Shown: positions 24,209 through 31,863 of the stretch, in pieces | Position numbering within the stretch: position 1 is the first letter of the stretch | Layout of the letters: each line of letters starts with the position of its first letter | From: Pseudomonadota bacterium | Lineage (GTDB): Bacteria; Pseudomonadota; Gammaproteobacteria; Ga0077536 | NCBI GenBank assembly: GCA_016719885.1 | Contig: JADJYF010000021.1 | Span: 7,424 to 71,423, forward strand | Direction: 5' to 3' | Length of the DNA stretch: 64,000 nucleotides | Translations under genes and position numbers: made by a program | Notes under the pieces: model-generated | Seen by the model: the letters and a program-made list of their open reading frames with translations, nothing else | What the model was told of the DNA's origin: nothing | The model's database searches: none

Positions 24209-27200
24209 ATGGCCGTCGACCTAGAATCACTCAAATCCCGCTTCAGTTATCTGGTTCCGCTCAACAAGCTGCCGGCTGACCGCCAGGCGCGGCTGCTGGC
24301 TCAATCGGAAGTGATTGAGCTGCGCAAGAAAGACATCCTGTTCAGGCAGGGTGACCGAGACGACTTCACCTTCTACGTGCTCGAGGGCGAACTGGAGATG
24401 TTCGCCGACGAATCCCTCATCAAGCGCGTTAGCGGCGGCGACGGCGCATCCTTTCAGCCCTTGGCGCAGCTTCAGCCCCGACAGATGACGGCCGTCGCAA
24501 AATCCAAGGCCAGCGTGCTGTGCGTGCGCCGTTCGCTGCTCGAACAATTGCTGAGCCTCGACACCCCCGACAGCGACGACGCCCTGCCCGGCGGCGTGGA
24601 AGTGGAGGAAATGGAGGCCGCACAGGACCCCGACTGGCTCATGACGCTACTGCAGTCGGAGCTGTTCACCCGCATCCCGCCGTCGAATATCCAAGGCCTG
24701 CTCGATACGCTCGAACCGATACAGGTGCAGGCCGGCGAGGAAATCATCAAGCAGGGCGAACCGGGCGAGTACTACTTCGCGCTGCAGCGCGGCACCTGCG
24801 AAGTAGTGCGCAAGGGCAGTAACCAGCGCGAGATCCGACTCGCCGAACTCGGCCCCGGCGACACCTTCGGCGAAGAGGCATTGATCTCGGGCGCGCGGCG
24901 CAATGCCACGGTGCGCATGACCTCCGACGGCGAACTGGCGCGCCTGACCAAGGCCGATTTCACGCGCCTCATCAAGGCGCCGCTGTTGACCGCCGTCAGC
25001 CGCGCCGAGGCCGAGGCCAGGGTCGCGACCGGCGCGCGCTGGCTGGACGTGCGCTTCGAGGACGAGCACCGCCATAACGGTCTGCCCGGCAGTCTGAACA
25101 TCCCCCTCGGCGTACTGCGTACGCGGGCCGACGAGCTCGATGCCGGCGCCAGCTACGTGGCCTACTGCGACAGCGGCGGGCGCAGCTCCGCGGCGGCGTT
25201 CCTGCTCGCCGAGCGTGGCTTCGACGTGTGTTACGTCGAGGGTGGCGCGGTCGACGAACCGGCCGCGGCGACCGCCAGCCCGACCGCCCCCGCCGCGGCG
25301 GCCAGCGCCGAGCCGGGCGCGACAACAAGCCCGGCACCACCGCCCGCCGCCGCGCCGGTGGTGTCGGCCACGGCGCCGGTGGTGACCGCCGCGCCGCCGC
25401 CCGCGGACCTCATGCTGGAAGCCGCGGCGCGCGCCTCGTCGCTCGGCGCCGAGGTCGCCAAGGCCGACCTCACCATCGAACAGGCGCAGAAGATGATGGC
25501 CGAGGCCCAGGCCATGAAGGCCGAGGCCGAGCGCTACGTGGCCGAAAAACTCGAGCGCGAGCGTGCACGCCTGGACAATGAACTGGCGGCGCTGCAAACC
25601 AAGGTCGCCGAGGCCGAAGGCCTGAAGGCCGCGCTCGGCGCGCGCGAACAGGCGGCGCTCGCCGAAGTCGCGCGCCAACAGGCCGAGGCGGCGGCGCGCG
25701 AACAGGCCGCGCGCGCCGAGCTCGAACGCCGCCAGGCCGAGGCCGTCGCGCAGGAGCAGGCGCTGCGGGCCGAAATCGAGCGTCGCCAGGCCGAGGTCGC
25801 CGCCCGCGAACAGGCCACCCGCGCCGAGCTCGAGCGCCAGCAGGCCGAGGCCCAGGCGCGCGAACAGGCCGCCCGTAGCGAACTCGAACGGCTGCAGGCC
25901 GAAGCCAACCAGCGTGAACAGGCGGCCCGCACGGAACTCGAGCGCCTGCGCGCCGAAGCCGCCGCCCGCGAGCAGGCGGCACGCGCCGAGCTCGAACGTC
26001 AGCAGGCCGAAGTGGCGGCCCGCGAGCAGGCCAGCCGTGAAGCGCTGGCGCGTCAGCAAGCGGAGATGGCCGCCCAGGCCCGCGCCCAGGAACTGCAGTT
26101 CGAGGCGCGCACGGTCGACCTGCACAAACGCATGGAGGACGAGGCGCGACGCTTGAACGAGCGTCTCGCCGACGCCGAGCGCGTGCGCGCCGAACTCGCC
26201 GACCAGCAACGCGAAGCGCAGCAGGCCGAAGCCGCGCGCCAGCGCCTGGCCGAGGAACAGGCGCGCATCCAGCAGGAGGCGACCGAACTCCAGCACAAGC
26301 TCGCCGAAGTCGAACAACTGAAGGTCACGCTCGAGCGCCAGCAGCGCGCCAGCGAAGTCGAAGCCGCCAGCCGTCAACGCTTGCAGGAACAGCAGCAGCG
26401 CATGGAACAGGAGGCCGCGCTGCTGAACACGCGCCTCGCCGAGGCCGAGAAGCTCAAGGCCACGCTGCTCGAACAACAGGCGCTCGCCGAACGCGAAGTG
26501 GCGCGCGAGCACGAAGAAGTCGATCAACGGCTGGCCGCGCTGGAAGAAGTCGCCGCCGCGCGCCTGCGCGAGGAAGAGCGGCGTCTGGCCGAGCTCTACC
26601 AGCAGCAGGCCGACCGCCTCGAATCATTGCAGGCCGGGCGCGAAGCGGAATTGCGCGACGCCTTGCGCAAGGAGCTCGCCGCCGAGCGCGGCAAGTTCGA
26701 ACTGGCGGTCTCGCGCGCCACCGCCGAGCTCGAGCGTGCGCGCGAGGAGCGCGCCGCCGCCATCGCCGCCAAGGAGGCGACCGCCGCCGAAGCGCGACGC
26801 ATGATCGAGGACTACAAACGACAGCAGCAGGCCTTGCTGGCCGAACAGCAGACGCTGTTTGCGCGCGAACGCGAAAAGCTGCGTGCCGAAGCGCAACGCA
26901 TCGACACGCTCAAGGCCGAGGCGGTACGCGTGCGCAAGGAAGCCGAAGCCTACAAGGCCGCCGCCGAACAGGAACTCGCGCAGGCGCGTCAGCGCCAGGC
27001 CGCCACCGACAACGCCGCCGCGCGTCGCGAAATCGACGACGCCATCAGCGAGATCCAGGAACGTGCCTCGGCCGCCAACCGTGAGCTCAACCAGGCCATC
27101 GAGGCCGAGACCGCCATCGTCACCGCCGCGGAAGAACACGAGGACGAGCTCGAACGCACCTACAACACCGCGACCGAAATCAACCAGCTCCTGCACAAGG

Positions 27201-27394
27201 AACTGAAGGATTGGATAGGCGAGCACGAAGAAGCGCAGGACTCCCATCTGCAGCGCGAGATCCTTTCGCGCCAGAAAGAAATGGTGGAACGCATCCGCGC
27301 GCGGGCAGCGGCCGCCAAGGCCGAGCAGAAACAGAATGCGCAGAACATGCTGGACGAAATCCAGCAGCAGCTCGTAAAGGCCAAATCGCAGTAG
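24209..27394 (+). CDS. Giant CNB-CNB-rhodanese-coiled-coil protein B
   Basis: A 1061-aa paralogue of protein A, transcribed the other way. Order: CNB fold 1 (about 12-110, degenerate cassette); CNB fold 2 (about 150-258) with FGEEALISGARRNATV (Glu222, Arg231); rhodanese domain (about 270-347) with CDSGGRS (Cys320); an Ala/Pro linker (348-400); and a coiled coil from about 415 to the end. The coil includes eight 18-residue repeats (479-622). Its last 55 residues (KDWIGEHEEAQDSHLQREIL onward) align with the end of protein A, so the ends are conserved while the rods differ. No membrane segment is present. A heteromeric filament with A is plausible but unproven. Confidence 0.88.
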   Translation: MAVDLESLKSRFSYLVPLNKLPADRQARLLAQSEVIELRKKDILFRQGDRDDFTFYVLEGELEMFADESLIKRVSGGDGASFQPLAQLQPRQMTAVAKSKASVLCVRRSLLEQLLSLDTPDSDDALPGGVEVEEMEAAQDPDWLMTLLQSELFTRIPPSNIQGLLDTLEPIQVQAGEEIIKQGEPGEYYFALQRGTCEVVRKGSNQREIRLAELGPGDTFGEEALISGARRNATVRMTSDGELARLTKADFTRLIKAPLLTAVSRAEAEARVATGARWLDVRFEDEHRHNGLPGSLNIPLGVLRTRADELDAGASYVAYCDSGGRSSAAAFLLAERGFDVCYVEGGAVDEPAAATASPTAPAAAASAEPGATTSPAPPPAAAPVVSATAPVVTAAPPPADLMLEAAARASSLGAEVAKADLTIEQAQKMMAEAQAMKAEAERYVAEKLERERARLDNELAALQTKVAEAEGLKAALGAREQAALAEVARQQAEAAAREQAARAELERRQAEAVAQEQALRAEIERRQAEVAAREQATRAELERQQAEAQAREQAARSELERLQAEANQREQAARTELERLRAEAAAREQAARAELERQQAEVAAREQASREALARQQAEMAAQARAQELQFEARTVDLHKRMEDEARRLNERLADAERVRAELADQQREAQQAEAARQRLAEEQARIQQEATELQHKLAEVEQLKVTLERQQRASEVEAASRQRLQEQQQRMEQEAALLNTRLAEAEKLKATLLEQQALAEREVAREHEEVDQRLAALEEVAAARLREEERRLAELYQQQADRLESLQAGREAELRDALRKELAAERGKFELAVSRATAELERAREERAAAIAAKEATAAEARRMIEDYKRQQQALLAEQQTLFAREREKLRAEAQRIDTLKAEAVRVRKEAEAYKAAAEQELAQARQRQAATDNAAARREIDDAISEIQERASAANRELNQAIEAETAIVTAAEEHEDELERTYNTATEINQLLHKELKDWIGEHEEAQDSHLQREILSRQKEMVERIRARAAAAKAEQKQNAQNMLDEIQQQLVKAKSQ
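25643..26074 (+). repeat. Tandem coding repeats, 18 residues (54 bp)
   Basis: Eight head-to-tail units with consensus REQAARAELERRQAEAAA at residues 479-622 of protein B. The period of 18 (7+11) is exactly five turns of an undistorted alpha helix and differs from the 29/32 period in protein A. Confidence 0.85.
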
Positions 27395-27406
27395 TCGACG
27401 CCAGCC

Positions 27407-28273
27407 TCAGGGCGTGCCGCCCGGCACGCCGCCATTCGCGAGTTGCGCACGCAAGGCTTCGTAACGTTGGCGCGCCGCCGCGAGGCCCGCGTCGTCGAGT
27501 TGACCGCGCACCATGTCGGCATTGACCTCGGCCACCGACAAGCCGCCTTGCGCCGCGAGGCGAAACCATGCCCATGCTTCCCGCATGTCGGCGTCGACGC
27601 CGTCACCATTCATATAACAGGCGCCGAGCGCATTTTGCGCGACCGGCAGTCCGGCGCGCGCGGCGCGGGTCCACAGCTTGATACTGGCGGCGACGTCGCG
27701 CGGCACGCCACCCTGGCCGCGACGATAGAGAATACCGAGATCGTAGGCCGCGCGACTGTCGCCGCCGTTGGCGGCGGTTTCCCACCAGCTGCGCGCCTTG
27801 CCGAAATCACGGGCGACGCCCATGCCGCGAAAATACATGAGCCCCAGTTCGTGCGCGGCGCGCATGTCGCCTTGGCGCGCGGCCCGCTCGAACCAATCAC
27901 GCGCCTGGTCCACGTCCGCTGCCACGCCCTCGCCACGCAGGTACAGCAATGCAAGATTGTGCTGCGCCTTGTTCATGCCTTGCTGGGCGGCGCGTCGATA
28001 CCATTGCGCGGCCTTGTCCGCATCGGCTATCACCCCCCACCCTTTCTGGTAAGCAACGCCGACATAGAACTGCGCCTGCGCGTCGCCCTGGCTCGCCAGG
28101 GGCTGCAAGTGACTCAAGGCCAGGCCGTAGTCACCACTGCGAAACGCGGCGACGCCGGCATCGAGATCGGCGCGCGCCATGACGCTGGCCATCACCCCCA
28201 GAAGGGTGGCGCATGCCAGCGCCGCCATGCGCGCGGACCGCCGTGGCGATGATTGAATCCTGGCGGCGGCCAT
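27407..28273 (-). CDS. Periplasmic Sel1-repeat protein
   Basis: A 288-aa exported protein: a basic n-region, a hydrophobic core (MAALACATLLGVMASVMARA), then five consecutive Sel1-like TPR repeats of about 36 residues. The repeats carry typical GxGVxxDxxxAxxWxxxAAxxG endings (for example GDGVDADMREAWAWFRLAAQ). Such arrays bind partner proteins. It converges on giant gene B with a 12-base gap and is divergent from the MoxR gene. The ATG at 28273 is used; an in-frame ATG at 28228 would give a shorter signal peptide and a free promoter region. Confidence 0.85.
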   Translation of the reverse strand: MAAARIQSSPRRSARMAALACATLLGVMASVMARADLDAGVAAFRSGDYGLALSHLQPLASQGDAQAQFYVGVAYQKGWGVIADADKAAQWYRRAAQQGMNKAQHNLALLYLRGEGVAADVDQARDWFERAARQGDMRAAHELGLMYFRGMGVARDFGKARSWWETAANGGDSRAAYDLGILYRRGQGGVPRDVAASIKLWTRAARAGLPVAQNALGACYMNGDGVDADMREAWAWFRLAAQGGLSVAEVNADMVRGQLDDAGLAAARQRYEALRAQLANGGVPGGTP

Positions 28274-28283
28274 GTTTTACAAT
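28253..28283 (+). promoter_or_regulatory. Possible sigma70 promoter of the MoxR-VWA pair
   Basis: TTGAAT (28253-28258) and TACAAT (28278-28283) separated by 19 bases. A start near 28290 would leave a short leader before the ATG at 28314. The spacer is long, so this is tentative. Confidence 0.35.
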
Positions 28284-28313
28284 GGCCTCGACCTTTCAAC
28301 ATTTGTGGACGAC

Positions 28314-29171
28314 ATGTCGAACCAACGTTTTTCCGGCACTGACACGTACATCGTAACCGAAGACCTCATGATGGCCGTCAATGCCGCCGTCACCCTGCAG
28401 CGGCCGCTGCTAGTCAAGGGCGAACCGGGCACCGGCAAGACCATGCTCGCCGAGGAAATCGCGCGTTCGTTGGGGCGTCCGCTGATCCCGTGGCACATCA
28501 AGTCCACCACCAAGGCCGCCCAGGGCCTGTATGAATACGACGCGGTGGCGCGCCTGCGGGATTCGCAGCTTGGCGACAACAAGGTGCACGACATCTCCAA
28601 CTACATCGTCAAGGGCAAACTGTGGGAGGCGTTCGAATCCGACGGCCAGCCGGTGCTCTTGATCGACGAAATCGACAAGGCCGACATCGAGTTCCCTAAC
28701 GACCTCTTGCTCGAACTCGATCGCATGGAGTTCTACGTCTACGAGACCAAGCAGGTGGTGAAGGCCAAGACCCGGCCGATCATCATCATCACCAGCAACA
28801 ATGAAAAGGAACTGCCGGACGCCTTTCTGCGCCGCTGCTTCTTTCATTACATCCAGTTCCCCGATCGCGACACCATGGACGCCATCGTTCGCGTGCACTA
28901 CCCGGACATCAAGAAGCACCTGTTGGCCGAGGCTCTCGAGTGTTTCTTCGAGCTGCGCGACATCCCGGGCCTGAAGAAGCGCCCGTCGACCTCGGAGCTG
29001 CTGGATTGGATCAAGCTGCTGGTGGCCGAGGACATTCCGCCCGAAGCGCTGCGCGAGAAGGACACCCGTCGCGCCATTCCCAAGCTCTACGGCGCGATGC
29101 TCAAGAACGAACAGGACATGCACCTGTTCGAGCGCCTGGTGTTCATGTCGAGGCGCACTGGTGCTAACTGA
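28314..29171 (+). CDS. MoxR-family AAA+ ATPase
   Basis: A 285-aa AAA+ ATPase of the MoxR group. Walker A is GEPGTGKT, Walker B is VLLIDEIDKAD, sensor 1 is IITSNNEKELPDAF with the following LRRC arginine, and a C-terminal helical lid follows. The conserved N-terminus RFSGTDTYIVTEDLMMAVNA places the start at 28314; an upstream in-frame ATG at 28272 would overlap the divergent gene. MoxR proteins work with VWA proteins to insert cofactors or remodel complexes, and such a partner follows with an 11-base overlap. Confidence 0.92.
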   Translation: MSNQRFSGTDTYIVTEDLMMAVNAAVTLQRPLLVKGEPGTGKTMLAEEIARSLGRPLIPWHIKSTTKAAQGLYEYDAVARLRDSQLGDNKVHDISNYIVKGKLWEAFESDGQPVLLIDEIDKADIEFPNDLLLELDRMEFYVYETKQVVKAKTRPIIIITSNNEKELPDAFLRRCFFHYIQFPDRDTMDAIVRVHYPDIKKHLLAEALECFFELRDIPGLKKRPSTSELLDWIKLLVAEDIPPEALREKDTRRAIPKLYGAMLKNEQDMHLFERLVFMSRRTGAN

Positions 29172-30345
29172 ACTCTTCTATAAGCTGCGCAAGGTGCAGA
29201 TACCGGTGTCGATCACCGAGTATCTGACCTTGATGGGCGCGCTCGAAGCGCGCGTGTGCGGATTCAGCATCAATGATTTCTACTACCTGTCGCGTGCGAC
29301 GCTGGTCAAGGACGAACGTTTCTTCGACCGCTTCGACCAGGTGTTCGGCGAACACTTCCGCGGCCAGGAGATGCTGTTCGATCACGTGCTCGGCGAGATC
29401 CCGCTCGAATGGCTGAAGAAGCAGAAGGAACTCAATCTCAGCGACGAAGAAAAAGCGCAGATCGAAGCGCTGGGTGGCTGGGACAAGCTCATGGAGACCT
29501 TGCGCAAGCGCCTCGAGGAGCAGAAGAAAGCCCACCACGGCGGCAACAAGATGATCGGCACCGGCGGCACCTCGCCGTTCGGCGCGCACGGCTACAACCC
29601 CGAAGGCGTGCGCATCGGCCAGGAGGAAGGACGCCAGGGCCGCGCCACCAAGGTGTGGGAACGGCGCGACTTCAAGAATCTCGACGACTCGGTGGAACTC
29701 GGCACGCGCAACATCAAGCTCGCGCTGCGCAAGCTCAGGCGCTTCGCGCGCGAAGGCGCCGCCGATGAACTCGACCTGCCGGACACCATCCGTTCGACCG
29801 CGCGCAACGCGGGACTGCTCGACATCAAGATGGTGCCGGAGCGGCACAACGCCACCAAGATTCTCCTGTTCCTCGACGTCGGTGGTTCCATGGACCCTTA
29901 CGTGCGGGTGTGCGAGGAACTGTTCTCCGCCGCGCGCAGCGAGTTCAAGCATCTCGAGCACTACTACTTTCATAACTTCATCTATGAAACGGTATGGCGC
30001 GACAACACCATGCGCGCCAACGTGCGCGTGCCGACCCAGAAGGTCATGCATACCTATGGCGCCGATCACAAGATAGTGTTCGTCGGCGATGGCACCATGA
30101 GTCCCTACGAGATCATGGCGGTCGGCGGCAGCGTCGAGCACTGGAACGAGGAAGCCGGCGCGACCTGGATCGCGCGCCTGCTGGCGGTGTTCCCTTACGC
30201 GGTGTGGTTGAACCCGCAGGCGGAAGAATACTGGGGCCACATTCCGTCCATCGGCATGGTCAAGGAACTGCTGTCGGACCGCATGTTCCCGCTCACCATC
30301 GACGGCCTGGAACGTGCCATGAAGGCGCTCAAGAAGCAGCATTGA
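29161..30345 (+). CDS. CoxE-like VWA-domain protein
   Basis: A 394-aa cytoplasmic protein. The N-terminal half is helical with a charged region (about 95-150). The C-terminal half is a von Willebrand A domain with the metal site LFLDVGGSMD, in which Gly replaces the first Ser of DxSxS, as is usual in CoxE-type members. Later parts are VFVGDGTMSPYEI and VWLNPQAEEYWGH. The GTG start at 29161 lies inside the end of the MoxR gene, so translation is coupled. The pair is the standard MoxR-VWA chaperone module; its client is unknown, and the giant CNB proteins next door are a candidate by position only. Confidence 0.88.
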   Translation: MLTELFYKLRKVQIPVSITEYLTLMGALEARVCGFSINDFYYLSRATLVKDERFFDRFDQVFGEHFRGQEMLFDHVLGEIPLEWLKKQKELNLSDEEKAQIEALGGWDKLMETLRKRLEEQKKAHHGGNKMIGTGGTSPFGAHGYNPEGVRIGQEEGRQGRATKVWERRDFKNLDDSVELGTRNIKLALRKLRRFAREGAADELDLPDTIRSTARNAGLLDIKMVPERHNATKILLFLDVGGSMDPYVRVCEELFSAARSEFKHLEHYYFHNFIYETVWRDNTMRANVRVPTQKVMHTYGADHKIVFVGDGTMSPYEIMAVGGSVEHWNEEAGATWIARLLAVFPYAVWLNPQAEEYWGHIPSIGMVKELLSDRMFPLTIDGLERAMKALKKQH

Positions 30346-30592
30346 GGCGTCGCCCTGTCGCCGTCGGGAGACCGCGGCCGGCAGCGCCTCGGGCGCGGCG
30401 CGCGGACTGAGATCAGCGCGGCGCACGGCACGACGATGCGCGGACGGCCAGGTCGGCGTCGTCAGCAGGAGACAAGGCGCCGCCAGGGTTTAGGGACAGG
30501 CCGAAAAGCGGGCGCCAACCCCGTCACAGAACATCTCCGGAAATACCAACCGGTTCTCATTCCCGACCGCCTCGAGTCGCCTCAACAGTCGC
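30346..30592. other. Non-coding region after the VWA gene
   Basis: No supported gene. GC-rich, with several short inverted motifs but no clear T-run terminator. It probably carries activator sites for the sigma54-like promoter that follows. Confidence 0.4.
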
Positions 30593-30608
30593 TGGAACGC
30601 TTGTTGCT
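30593..30608 (+). promoter_or_regulatory. Sigma54-type promoter
   Basis: TGGAAC (30593-30598), five bases, then TTGCT (30604-30608). The GG and GC dinucleotides are ten bases apart, and only one base differs from TGGCAC-N5-TTGCT. A start near 30620 would leave about 28 bases before the ATG at 30648. Confidence 0.55.
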
Positions 30609-30647
30609 TTGGAGACCGTCGAAGACATTCGAGCCACGGAGCCGACC

Positions 30648-30854
30648 ATGAATGCAATCAAGAAGCTGAGCCAGTCCGCGCGATTTCACGGATACCGGGA
30701 TCTGAACGGCGAGTACATTCCGTTCGAGACCGCCGATGAAGTGTTCAGCCGCGCCCGCGCCATCGGTGCGCGCGTCCTGCTGCGCCTCGCCCTGACCGAC
30801 AAGCAGGAATTGACCGGCATCTTCTACACCAACGACCACTCCTTGAGTTCCTGA
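30648..30854 (+). CDS. Small hypothetical protein behind a sigma54-like promoter
   Basis: A 68-aa soluble protein with no recognised family. The ATG at 30648 has GGAG seven bases upstream. The sequence is amphipathic: a basic N-terminus (MNAIKKLSQSARFHGYRD), a central helix (ADEVFSRARAIGARVLLRLA) and an acidic/polar tail. Its own sigma54-type promoter suggests regulated expression, for example with nitrogen, motility or surface behaviour. It is not part of the MoxR-VWA operon (302-base gap). Confidence 0.6.
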   Translation: MNAIKKLSQSARFHGYRDLNGEYIPFETADEVFSRARAIGARVLLRLALTDKQELTGIFYTNDHSLSS

Positions 30855-30958
30855 ACGGCCGCGCCGTCGCCGCGTCACGCCAGAACAACAACGCCATTGC
30901 TACGACTGATAATTGACGCTCCGCCCGCCATGACGGGACGGGACGGCGCTGGCCAAGG

Positions 30959-31747
30959 ATGGCCCCATCCGACAAGCTAGCCCATCGACATCACACCGAG
31001 GCACGGCGCTTGGTCGGGACCTGCTGCCTTCACTGTTCGCGCCGCTGGCTCGCGAGGCTTGCGGTCGCGCTGCTGGTGTCGTGCGCGCTCACCGCTTGCG
31101 GACATGACGGTGACGGCTACTACCCGCTGGAGGCGCCACGCTGGTGGTATTACGCGGTCGACGCCACGGTGCTGGATGAGCCGCGCCACAGCCGCTACCT
31201 CGTGCAGAACGCGGGCCTCGCGGCCGGCATGGACAATACCGTCTACCTGCAGACCGCGCAGGCCGGTTCCGTCGACTTCCTCCGAGCACAAGGCGCCGGC
31301 GTCGAGCGCGTGGCGCGTCTGCGCCCCGGCATGCGCGGGCCTGAAAGCGACATGCCGCCGCGCCAGGTGCTGCCGGCGGACATCGCGCCCGGCCATCGCT
31401 GGCAGGTGCCGTCGACGCTGGCGCTGATCGAGAGCCGCACCTTCGAGCCTCGCGACCGCATCATCCCGCGCCGCCTGCCGGTCATGCTGGAAAAGGAAGT
31501 GCGGCGTAACGATGCCGTGGTCGAGGTGGCGGCCGGGCGCTTCTCCGCCTGCCTGGAAGTCGCAGGCCATGGCAGCGCCGCTGTGCCGACCGACCGCGGC
31601 AACGGCGCGGCCAGCGTCGCGGTCGAAGTGCGCGAGTGGTACGCGCCGGGCATTGGCCTGGTCAAACTGGAACGGCGCGAGACTTCCAAGAGCACCTTTC
31701 TCAAGGACGGCCGGCAGCACTGGGAATTGCTCGACCACGGCCCTTGA
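30959..31747 (+). CDS. Putative lipoprotein
   Basis: A 262-aa protein with a hydrophobic segment (WLARLAVALLVSCALTAC) ending in a lipobox LTAC (Cys47). The n-region of about 28 residues is long, so the true start may be downstream, although no better codon with a ribosome site is seen. The mature part begins GHDGDGYYPLEAPRWWYYAV and is beta-rich, with a late VREWYAPGIGLVKLERRET motif reminiscent of outer-membrane lipoproteins that track amide or cell-wall processes. Function is unknown. Confidence 0.65.
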   Translation: MAPSDKLAHRHHTEARRLVGTCCLHCSRRWLARLAVALLVSCALTACGHDGDGYYPLEAPRWWYYAVDATVLDEPRHSRYLVQNAGLAAGMDNTVYLQTAQAGSVDFLRAQGAGVERVARLRPGMRGPESDMPPRQVLPADIAPGHRWQVPSTLALIESRTFEPRDRIIPRRLPVMLEKEVRRNDAVVEVAAGRFSACLEVAGHGSAAVPTDRGNGAASVAVEVREWYAPGIGLVKLERRETSKSTFLKDGRQHWELLDHGP

Positions 31748-31863
31748 ATGGCGCCGGTTGCTTGCTTGTTGGGGTCAGGTGAATGGATTACGCTTGCCGC
31801 CCCACGCCGGGCGCGGTTCGCTGAGCCTTGCCGCGTCGGCCCGCAGCAGCAGAGATTTCAGCC

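Noticed and set aside
24647..26527. Long open frame on the minus strand opposite giant gene B
   Set aside because: Low-complexity antisense frame; protein B on the plus strand has recognisable CNB and rhodanese domains.
29878..29905. Broken MIDAS (Gly for the first Ser) in the VWA protein as a defect
   Set aside because: The DVGGS form is usual in CoxE-type VWA proteins, so it is not evidence of loss.
31828..31863. Longer start of trpE
   Set aside because: The extra residues do not resemble TrpE; the GTG at 31864 gives the family N-terminus.
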